Origin: CAXXIC01 sp964534355
Lineage (GTDB): Bacteria > Bacteroidota > Bacteroidia > Bacteroidales > UBA7332
Assembly (NCBI GenBank): GCA_964534355.1
Contig: CAZHNZ010000142.1
Coordinates: 1-9,730, forward strand
DNA length: 9,730 bases
Direction of reading: 5' to 3'
Shown: piece by piece, positions 1 to 6,294 of the stretch
How the letters are laid out: each line of letters starts with the position of its first letter
Numbering within the stretch: position 1 is the first letter of the stretch
Translations under genes and position numbers: made by a program
Notes under the pieces: model-generated
What the model was told of the DNA's origin: nothing
Seen by the model: the letters and a program-made list of their open reading frames with translations, nothing else
Databases searched by the model: none

Positions 1-168
1 AACCGTAGAAAGGTGATGTGCTATAATTGCACCTTTCAGCGAACGTTGTTTACATTCTGACGGTAACGCATCTTTCTGCGGAAAATCCGACTTAACATAA
101 ACAATACTTGTTGCTGTGTCAGCAAAAGATAAAACAAACACTAAAATAGAAATCAGATGAAAAAACAA
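1..168 (-). CDS. Possible partial exported protein, N-terminal end only (TTG start)
   Basis: Reading leftwards from a TTG codon at 168-166, a frame stays open for all 56 codons to the window edge. The translation begins MFFHLISILVFVLSF, a hydrophobic stretch like a signal peptide, followed by a more polar part (DTATSIVYVKSDFPQK). An in-frame TAA lies just upstream, at 177-175, and there is no ATG in the frame, so TTG is the only visible start near the signal peptide. TTG starts are uncommon in Bacteroidota, so this could also be a gene with a damaged 5' end. It would be divergent from the regulator at 254 with an 85 bp gap. I do not recognise the family. The call rests only on the open frame and the signal-peptide-like start. 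Confidence 0.4.
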   Translation of the reverse strand, partial: MFFHLISILVFVLSFADTATSIVYVKSDFPQKDALPSECKQRSLKGAIIAHHLSTV

Positions 169-253
169 CTTGCATTATTTGTGAGTTTTACACTAAGAAA
201 TAGCCCGGGATGGATAGTCCCAATTATCCTAACAATCTAAAATAGAATAGACT

Positions 254-1153
254 ATGGATCAGCCCAAGTTCGAAAGATTATTGCGCATAATGAAGATGCT
301 CACCACCAACCGGGGCAATTCAGTATCATACATTGCTGATCAACTGGGGATGTCTTCCCGAACGGTTTATCGCTACATTGATACGTTTCGAGAAGCGGGC
401 TTTATTATCAAAAAGAGAGGCGACAATATTTCGCTCGACAAGTCATCTCCCTATTTCCGGGATATCAGCGATCTGATCCATTTTACCGATGAAGAGGCCT
501 ATATCCTGAAATCGGCCATCGAGAGCATCGACGAAAACAACCTGTTGAAGCAAAATCTGAAAAAGAAGCTTTACACAGTGTATGACTACAAAATTCTGGC
601 CGATACGGTTGTCAGCGGGAAGAATGCGCAAAATGTGGGGCGTTTGGTCGATGCAATAGAGAATAAGCAGAAGGTTGTTTTGTGCAACTACTCTTCGGCT
701 CATGGTAGCGACATTCGAAACCGGGAGGTCGAGCCTTTCGCCTTTACCACCAATTATGTGCAGGTGTGGTGCTATTGTCCGGAAGAAAACACAAACAAGT
801 TGTTCAAGGTATCCCGCATTGGAAGTGTAGAGGTATTGTCCCAAAACTGGGAGTTTGCCGGTCAGCATAAGTCGGGTTATATCGATATCTTTCGTATCAA
901 CAGCACACAGCTCTATCCGCTCAGGCTGAAGCTCAATCTGCGTGCTGTGAGTTTGCTTACCGAGGAGTACCCGCTGGCTTCGAAGTATTTGAAGAAAATA
1001 GCCGATAATGAGTGGTTGCTCGAAACCGATATTTGCAGCTTCGACGGGGCCGGTCGTTTTGTGATGGGGTTGTTGCAGGATGTCGAGGTGATTGACTCGC
1101 CCGAATTTCAGGCATTTATTACCGACAGGTTGACCTCTTATCTCAATCAATAG
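254..1153 (+). CDS. HTH/WYL-domain transcriptional regulator (YafY/DeoR-like)
   Basis: Predicted cytoplasmic DNA-binding regulator of 299 residues, the usual size for HTH-WYL proteins. Residues about 5-55 form a winged helix-turn-helix of the HTH_11 type: YIADQLGMSSRTVYRYIDTF covers the turn and recognition helix, followed by a wing near GFIIKKRGDNISL. Residues about 130-195 match a WYL domain, with the conserved arginine context at KVSRIGS (R188). The signature Trp-Tyr-Leu is not intact and the aligned position reads VWCYC (172-175). The C-terminal part (about 222-299) resembles the WCX extension. WYL domains generally bind small ligands or nucleic acid; the ligand here cannot be told. ATG at 254 is preceded by an A/T-rich leader with no Shine-Dalgarno, as expected in this phylum. 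It converges on the GH128 gene and is separated from it by a terminator, so it is not in that operon. A role in controlling the glycan genes is not shown. Confidence 0.85.
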   Translation: MDQPKFERLLRIMKMLTTNRGNSVSYIADQLGMSSRTVYRYIDTFREAGFIIKKRGDNISLDKSSPYFRDISDLIHFTDEEAYILKSAIESIDENNLLKQNLKKKLYTVYDYKILADTVVSGKNAQNVGRLVDAIENKQKVVLCNYSSAHGSDIRNREVEPFAFTTNYVQVWCYCPEENTNKLFKVSRIGSVEVLSQNWEFAGQHKSGYIDIFRINSTQLYPLRLKLNLRAVSLLTEEYPLASKYLKKIADNEWLLETDICSFDGAGRFVMGLLQDVEVIDSPEFQAFITDRLTSYLNQ

Positions 1154-1310
1154 AAAAATATTCAGAAACAGCGTGATTTTTTTTTGCTATTGTCAAAAAC
1201 TGTCAATTATCCGCTGTTTCTTTGTGGCATAATTCATTTTGATGCTTTCTCTATCCGCATCGTTGTTGAGGGGTCGGCATCTGTTTGTGCAAAGAGGGGT
1301 ATCAGGGGAA
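1154..1310. other. Intergenic region between converging genes
   Basis: Low-complexity, T-rich spacer downstream of the regulator, including a run of nine T at about 1174-1183. A 63-codon frame starting with TTG at 1184 crosses the terminator hairpin and shows no protein-like composition, so I do not call it a gene. I see no RNA gene or repeat here. Confidence 0.5.
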
Positions 1311-1363
1311 GAAAAACGCACCGCCTTACCGGATTTTCGGTAGGTGCGGTGCGTCTGTTTTTT
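1311..1363. terminator. Bidirectional rho-independent terminator
   Basis: A strong hairpin spans 1316-1354. The left arm ACGCACCGC pairs perfectly with the right arm GCGGTGCGT, then after a small internal mismatch TACC pairs with GGTA around a GGATTTTC loop. On the plus strand it is followed by CTGTTTTTT (1355-1363), ending transcription of the regulator. On the minus strand the A-run at 1312-1316 becomes a T-run after the stem, ending transcription of the GH128 gene, whose stop codon is at 1381-1379. One element therefore appears to serve both converging genes. Confidence 0.85.
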
Positions 1364-1378
1364 GGGGATAGATAGTTT

Positions 1379-4111
1379 TTACTTGACTACCTTAATCGTT
1401 TGATTATTAATCTTCAGCATGTATACGCCTTTGGTCAGGCTGCCAAAATCGAGGAAACCGGTGGTTATCTCATCCATTACTTTCGTGCCGGACAGGGTAT
1501 AGACCTCCGCTCTCACCTCGCTGCTCAGCCCTTTGATATACAATGTTTGGGTAACCGGATTGGGATAAACGCTCAGCGTTGTCTCTGCCTGAGTCCGGGT
1601 GATGGCAGATGGCATTGGTTTGTAGTCCATAATCATCCAGGCAATACCATCATTATTGGGGACAGATGTGCCGGTCGAAGTTTCGCGTTGTTTCACAAAC
1701 AGAATGGACGTGGCCGATTGGCTGGCGTAGCGCAGCGTTACGGGTATGGTGTCGTTGCTGGTCTGAATGTTTGCAAAAACAAGAGGATTGCTATAAGCAG
1801 TACTCAATATGACCGGAAATGAGGTGCTACTCACGGCGTAGGGTGTCGAAATTCCTACGGTTACCGGACAATTGTTGATGGTGCCTGTACCCGGTGTTAC
1901 AGCGGTGTAGTTCACCTCTTCGCTGGTGAGTGCTGTGGCTTTCTGGGCCAGCTCTTTTTGCAGACAAACCTGAAATCCGGTTTTGCTGACGTTGCGGATT
2001 CTGACGGTTGTGGGGATGCTGCTGTAAGAGGTGGTTTGGGCTACAAAGACCGCCGGAATAACGGCAAAAGCAGTAGGGAATGTCACGGTCACCCAACTTG
2101 TATTGACGTTTGAGACGACACCCGACTGTGCTGTCAGTCCGCCCCAGTCTGATGTTCCCGTTTTGCTGGCCAAATAGGCTACTTTTTCGGCTGCGGTAAA
2201 TGTACTTGCAGCATTGTATTTCCAGGGCTCAATGTGATTGGAACATCCGGTGGTATAAACTGTTTTTATCCGGCTGGTAAGTGGCAGCGATGGATTGCCA
2301 TAGGTTGGGGTACCCAGTATTATAGCTGGTCTTGCTGAAAATGTTTTGGCAAATTTAATGGTGCTCCAGAGGCTGTTTTCCCTTGTAGATTTTCCGTATT
2401 GCACATCAGCAGATCCGTCGGCAGCGTCGATGATGGCTTCGTTGGATGTGACGGTGGTCAGTCCATCTTCACTTTTTCGGATAACCCGGTAGGTGTAGGT
2501 GCCGGGCGTATTGTAGCTGCTCGGGTCTTCGTAATTAGAGGCTACCTTTTCAAACGAAGCGATATCCTGAAATACCCCTTTTGAGTCCTGCTTTTGCACA
2601 TAAGTAACGCCCATCATTTCTCCATTCGGATCTACCCAGGCCGGTTTGAAGGCAGAGGTATTTGTTGAGTTGGCTACTGTTGACAGGTTTATCGGAAAAG
2701 GATTCCATTTTCTGACCACATCATATTTGCCGGTGTATGCTATTTTTGCATTGAAATTTCTCATCATCACACCGGCGGGAGTCAGGAAGCCTTTGGGGTG
2801 TGTCGGAGCTACTGTATCCTCACTCAGGTAGGTCATATATCGCTTTTCGGCAACATTGTTAAATACAGCATGTCGTTCGAAGATGGTGGCCGTATCGAGC
2901 ATATTGAAGAAATTGGTCATATCTGTTTTTTGTTTGGTAAACTGAGCATCCAGCGTTGATGGCCAGGTTTCTGTTGTCCAGTTAGCACCGTTATTCCACT
3001 CGGTGAGCCAGATGGGGCGATTGCCAAAACGGGTGAATATTTTCTTGTGCAGGTCGTACATCTGTTTGGCGGTCAAACCACCGTAGTAGCTGTGAATGGC
3101 GATAAAATCGACCCGGTAGTTGAGCGAATCGCATTTGTCGAAGAAGCTCTCGAGATATTTCATACATTTGGCTTCGTCGTTGCCGGCCACTGCGGGAGAA
3201 CCAAGTCTGAGCCCTGATTTCAGCAGTTCGGGCCATTGCGCAATACACTGTTCAACGGTCATGTTGGCCTGATCTGCCCGTTCGGGTTCGTTGAAGGCCA
3301 GTGCCTGAGTTGTGTTTTGTTTAGCGGTGATTTTCGAATAGCTGTCCCAGGTCGAATTGTGACGCATAGGAACAAATTCCATGTCGAGAGTGGAAGTGCC
3401 ACCGGCACCCCAGTCGTATCGCCAGGTGCAGTTGAGTGTATCCGCGAAAACCTCGGCCCCTGCCCAACCTTTCTTCGAAACCCATTTCCAGGGAAAAACC
3501 CGGATAAATGAGATTTTGCCTTTCAATGCATCGGGTAGCTGGCTGATGATTACATCGGCTTTGTCGGCAATGTACACGCGGCTATACCCTGTGCCAATGG
3601 TGTTGCAGGCAAATGTGGCCATATATCCGCGTTTTAGTTTAATAGACTGAATGGCGTTGTCCATAGTGCCCAGGCCTGTGTTGTACATCGCAATGGGGTA
3701 CTGAGCCGAATCGCCGGAGAAGCCGGTGCCTTTGTAAACGGTGAGCGCCTTGAAGTTGGGCGCGTGAGGTATCACAACGGCGCCTTGCAGGTAAATCTCC
3801 ACGCGCACATTCACGCCCAGTTTGGCGGTGTCGCCTCCCACTCTTATCTGCGAGAGATAGTTGGCGGCAACGACCGACGGACGTACATTGTCGAAAAATA
3901 CCCAGGCTTCGTTGGCATTCAGGGTAATTTTGCTGTTGGTGAGCACATTGGTAGTGGCTGTCAGGTGTAGTTCTGTATTTCCGTTTATCTCTATTTGCTG
4001 ATTGGCGTAAGAGGTTACGGTAACTTTGCTTCCTGAAATGACCGTTGCCATCAGGCTTAGACCCGGTATCAGGGTGAGCAAAAGGATGAATGATAGTACT
4101 CTTTTTTTCAT
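1379..4111 (-). CDS. Secreted GH128 beta-1,3-glucanase-like enzyme with lectin-like repeats and T9SS tail
   Basis: Predicted extracellular glycoside hydrolase, likely cleaving beta-1,3-glucan as known GH128 enzymes do. With ATG at 4111 the product is 910 residues. An in-frame TTG 30 bp upstream is possible, but the ATG is immediately followed by the signal peptide (MKKRVLSFILLLTLIPG, cleavage near residue 22). Residues about 23-225 form an N-terminal beta-rich region including LTVYKGTGFSG and KLKRGYMATFA. Residues about 228-470 are the GH128 (Asl1-like, Glyco_hydro_cc) catalytic domain: ALAFNEPE holds the probable acid/base E275, FIAIHSYYGG is a barrel strand, and IWLTEWN holds the probable nucleophile E371. 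Residues about 495-562 look like a fibronectin-III-like module. Residues about 581-831 contain three related units resembling H-type lectin repeats. Residues about 845-910 are a type A T9SS sorting domain (LSVYPNP, then GVYMLKINNQTIKVVK at the end). It lies 65 bp downstream of the GH16-GH43 gene on the same strand, probably in one operon. Family and sorting signal are firm; exact substrate is inferred. Confidence 0.9.
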   Translation of the reverse strand: MKKRVLSFILLLTLIPGLSLMATVISGSKVTVTSYANQQIEINGNTELHLTATTNVLTNSKITLNANEAWVFFDNVRPSVVAANYLSQIRVGGDTAKLGVNVRVEIYLQGAVVIPHAPNFKALTVYKGTGFSGDSAQYPIAMYNTGLGTMDNAIQSIKLKRGYMATFACNTIGTGYSRVYIADKADVIISQLPDALKGKISFIRVFPWKWVSKKGWAGAEVFADTLNCTWRYDWGAGGTSTLDMEFVPMRHNSTWDSYSKITAKQNTTQALAFNEPERADQANMTVEQCIAQWPELLKSGLRLGSPAVAGNDEAKCMKYLESFFDKCDSLNYRVDFIAIHSYYGGLTAKQMYDLHKKIFTRFGNRPIWLTEWNNGANWTTETWPSTLDAQFTKQKTDMTNFFNMLDTATIFERHAVFNNVAEKRYMTYLSEDTVAPTHPKGFLTPAGVMMRNFNAKIAYTGKYDVVRKWNPFPINLSTVANSTNTSAFKPAWVDPNGEMMGVTYVQKQDSKGVFQDIASFEKVASNYEDPSSYNTPGTYTYRVIRKSEDGLTTVTSNEAIIDAADGSADVQYGKSTRENSLWSTIKFAKTFSARPAIILGTPTYGNPSLPLTSRIKTVYTTGCSNHIEPWKYNAASTFTAAEKVAYLASKTGTSDWGGLTAQSGVVSNVNTSWVTVTFPTAFAVIPAVFVAQTTSYSSIPTTVRIRNVSKTGFQVCLQKELAQKATALTSEEVNYTAVTPGTGTINNCPVTVGISTPYAVSSTSFPVILSTAYSNPLVFANIQTSNDTIPVTLRYASQSATSILFVKQRETSTGTSVPNNDGIAWMIMDYKPMPSAITRTQAETTLSVYPNPVTQTLYIKGLSSEVRAEVYTLSGTKVMDEITTGFLDFGSLTKGVYMLKINNQTIKVVK

Positions 4112-4176
4112 GTGTATAAAAATAATAAAGTTAAGATTCAATGGTGTTTATGTAAATGCCCGCCCGGACAATTGCT
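4112..4176 (-). other. Intra-operon spacer before the GH128 gene
   Basis: Sixty-five bases separate the stop of the GH16-GH43 gene (TAG at 4179-4177) from the GH128 ATG at 4111. The minus-strand leader next to the ATG is very A/T-rich (TTATTTTTATACAC), typical of translation starts in Bacteroidota, with no Shine-Dalgarno. A TAACTTTA sequence is one base off the -7 consensus, but no matching -33 element sits at the right distance. I see no terminator hairpin, so co-transcription is the simpler reading. Confidence 0.5.
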
Positions 4177-6129
4177 CTATTTTGTGTTCGGTAATGACCA
4201 GGCTGATTTCCATTCGAGTATCGGTTTTCCAGCTTTGTCAAAACCAATAGGCAACCACATATAGCGGGCATCAATCGGTTTTTTTGGATTCCATCGGTCT
4301 GCCATAAAGATAAACAGATCCGGTTTTCCTTCTACCCGCTGTATGTAGGTGCCCTGCGACCGGAAAGTCGTTTCTGCGTCGGCGCCGATGCACGGATTGG
4401 AGTGCTTTGTCCACGGTCCCCAAATGGATTTGGCCGAAAACATTCGGGCCTCGTTGGGTGCCCACCCTGTGCAACCCGAAGTAATCATCCAATAGGTGCC
4501 GTTTCTCTTAAAAATTGTCGGCGCCTCGTTGTGTCCGGCAGGAGCTAACCGGATGTATCGGCCGGTATGCGCCTGATAATCGTCGGTAAGCCCGGCAATC
4601 TGAATCGTCAGGTTATCTTCCGATGCATAGATGTGGTACGCCTTCCGGTTATCATCCACAAAGATAGTCATATCGCGTGACATTTGGCCTGTTTTTAAAT
4701 CTCTTTTTGCAAAAGCTCCGCGCCGAATTGCTTCTAACCACTCAACAGACCACGGTTTTAGCTTTTTGATATCTGTGGTGTCGTTCATTTCGTCTTTGCT
4801 CATGTTCATTGGCATGCGGTTGGCGCAGGGGCGGTAAGAACGGACGTACCTGAAGGGTCCTGTTGCCGTTTTACTTACGGCCATACCCACGCGGGCGGCG
4901 TCATAGCCTTTTCCTTTGAGTTCGAGATGAAACCACATGACAAATGTTTTTGTTTTTTGGTTGTAAACTACTTTGGGTCGTTCGATGATACACCCCGATT
5001 CGATATCGCTTCCTTTTTTGTTCGATACAGCCAGGGCAACGCCGCTGTATTTCCACGTCATCAGGTCGGGCGAGGTATAGCAGGTCACACCCACACCGGC
5101 GTTGTTGCTGGTGTCGCTTTTGTGTTCACCATACCAGTAATAGGTACCGCGCCAAAAGAGCATTCCCCCACCGTGGGCATTGATATGCACCCCGTTTTTG
5201 TCTGGAAAAATGCCACCGGGGCGAATTTCTGCCTTTTTATGGGAGTTCGTGTTCTCTTTTTGATAGACCCGGGCATAATCTATTTCGTATTTCAGGGGAA
5301 ATGCAGCGTGGTCGGGTTGGCCACCATTACCACCTATGGCCAGGTTGAGCAGTAGGTATTGGTTTTGACGAAACGGTTGTGTGCCGTCTGTATTGGTCGT
5401 TTCGGCGAGACGAGTCTCATTGAGCAGCTCATCATCCAGATAGAGTTTGATGGATTGTTCGTCCCAGTCCATTCGCCAGATATGAAATTTGGTCAGCCAT
5501 TGCGGATCTTTGGCGGTGAAGTAGGAGAGGGGTTTGGTTTTCGAATTCCATTTGGCTGTAAATCGTTGTCCGGTACCGGAGGCTACATTGGCCAGAATGG
5601 TTGGGACATTATCTTTCAAATAATACTCGAGCAGATCGATTTCGCCGCAAGATGGCCATTCGTAGTTGTCGCCCAGCGTCCAGATGGCCGGCCAGGCACC
5701 ACCCGCTACCGGTATGCGTGCTCTCACTTCGAACCGTCCATATTTCCACGAGGCTTTGCCCCGGGTGTGTATGCTCGATGCGGTGTATTGCGCCTCTTTG
5801 CGGTTGAGTTTCCAGTTCTTGCTGTCGGCAGCGAAATCGGGGTTGGCTACAATTTGTTGTCGCCCTTCGATGGTCAGTACTCCTCTGCCGCACCGGGCGT
5901 TGTCGGGCTGATACCATTGCAACTCCTGATTGCGCACAAATCCGTTTTCGTACGACCAAAAGGTGGTGTCGGGCTTGCCTTTGTTGTTGAACTCGTCGTG
6001 CCATACAATTTTGTATCCGGGTATGGTTTTGGGGTAGGAGGGGTCGGGCTGAAATGGATTTTCACCCCATATACGAGCCAACCCTGTCAGCCACAACAGC
6101 GTGAAAATAGCAATAAAACGAATAGACAT
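4177..6129 (-). CDS. Secreted two-domain glycoside hydrolase, GH16 fused to GH43
   Basis: Predicted bifunctional polysaccharide-degrading enzyme of 650 residues. An N-terminal signal peptide (MSIRFIAIFTLLWLTGLARI) directs export. There is no lipobox cysteine and no T9SS tail, so the periplasm is the likely location. Residues about 36-291 form a GH16 domain: WHDEFN at the start, AWPAIWTLG, then GEIDLLEYY with nucleophile E163, D165 and acid/base E168, ending with YLLLNLAIGG and YEIDYARVYQ. Such domains usually cut beta-1,3- or mixed-linkage glucans, and some cut beta-1,3-galactan. Residues about 303-645 form a GH43-type five-bladed propeller: INAHGGGMLFW, GCIIERPKVVYN (E383), HIYASEDNL (E504) and APTIFKRNGTYWMITSGCTG. 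The usual GH43 base aspartate near the domain start is absent, and the pattern matches the exo-beta-1,3-galactanase group (subfamily 24-like), which works without it. The first gene of the probable operon, divergent from the HTCS gene. Domain calls are firm; substrate is not. Confidence 0.9.
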   Translation of the reverse strand: MSIRFIAIFTLLWLTGLARIWGENPFQPDPSYPKTIPGYKIVWHDEFNNKGKPDTTFWSYENGFVRNQELQWYQPDNARCGRGVLTIEGRQQIVANPDFAADSKNWKLNRKEAQYTASSIHTRGKASWKYGRFEVRARIPVAGGAWPAIWTLGDNYEWPSCGEIDLLEYYLKDNVPTILANVASGTGQRFTAKWNSKTKPLSYFTAKDPQWLTKFHIWRMDWDEQSIKLYLDDELLNETRLAETTNTDGTQPFRQNQYLLLNLAIGGNGGQPDHAAFPLKYEIDYARVYQKENTNSHKKAEIRPGGIFPDKNGVHINAHGGGMLFWRGTYYWYGEHKSDTSNNAGVGVTCYTSPDLMTWKYSGVALAVSNKKGSDIESGCIIERPKVVYNQKTKTFVMWFHLELKGKGYDAARVGMAVSKTATGPFRYVRSYRPCANRMPMNMSKDEMNDTTDIKKLKPWSVEWLEAIRRGAFAKRDLKTGQMSRDMTIFVDDNRKAYHIYASEDNLTIQIAGLTDDYQAHTGRYIRLAPAGHNEAPTIFKRNGTYWMITSGCTGWAPNEARMFSAKSIWGPWTKHSNPCIGADAETTFRSQGTYIQRVEGKPDLFIFMADRWNPKKPIDARYMWLPIGFDKAGKPILEWKSAWSLPNTK

Positions 6130-6154
6130 AGTAGTGATGCTTTAAATAAGTGGA

Positions 6155-6162
6155 CAAAGTTA
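6155..6162 (-). promoter_or_regulatory. Bacteroidota -7 element upstream of the GH16-GH43 gene
   Basis: Read on the minus strand the sequence is TAACTTTG, a perfect match to the Bacteroidota -7 consensus TAnnTTTG, 25 bases before the ATG at 6129. No TTTG is seen at the normal -33 spacing; the nearest is about 35 bases upstream. A weak -33 element is common at activator-dependent promoters, which would suit control by the neighbouring HTCS protein, but that is inference. Confidence 0.5.
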
Positions 6163-6243
6163 GCGGTAAATCGGGGGAATATGGTTGAAAATACATCCAA
6201 AAAAGTCTGAATGACCGCTTTATGGGGTGCATTTGTCTTCATG

Positions 6244-6275
6244 TTTGGCGGTGTTGAATCAATTGCTTATTTTTG
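6244..6275 (+). promoter_or_regulatory. Promoter of the HTCS sensor gene
   Basis: TTTG at 6244-6247 and TATTTTTG at 6268-6275 match the Bacteroidota -33 (TTTG) and -7 (TAnnTTTG) consensus elements, with a 20-base gap that fits the usual spacing. The -7 element ends 19 bases before the ATG at 6295, giving a very short untranslated leader. A full consensus match suggests steady expression of the sensor without an activator. Confidence 0.6.
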
Positions 6276-6294
6276 TTCTTTCAAAACCCCAACC

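Noticed and set aside
8..37. Perfect 8-base inverted repeat GAAAGGTG / CACCTTTC with a 14-base loop
   Set aside because: It lies inside the left-edge open frame, has no T-run on either side and no partner gene end, so a chance repeat is as likely as a functional hairpin.
212..229. Short inverted repeat GGATA / TATCC upstream of the regulator
   Set aside because: A five-base stem with an eight-base loop in A/T-rich DNA is too weak to call an operator, although autoregulation there is possible.
443..1150. Minus-strand frame of 235 codons opposite the WYL regulator
   Set aside because: The plus strand encodes a recognisable HTH-WYL protein across the same bases, and the antisense product shows no domain features.
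1184..1375. Small plus-strand frame of 63 codons downstream of the regulator
   Set aside because: It starts with TTG and contains the terminator hairpin, so it would not be transcribed in full. The product has no recognisable features.
4112..4141. Upstream extension of the GH128 gene by 10 codons
   Set aside because: The extension begins with TTG and would put MNLNFIIFIH in front of a normal signal peptide. The ATG at 4111 is the better start.
5359..6210. Long plus-strand frame of 283 codons
   Set aside because: It lies antisense to the clear GH16 domain, lacks recognisable motifs, and runs through the divergent promoter region. It is a by-product of codon bias.
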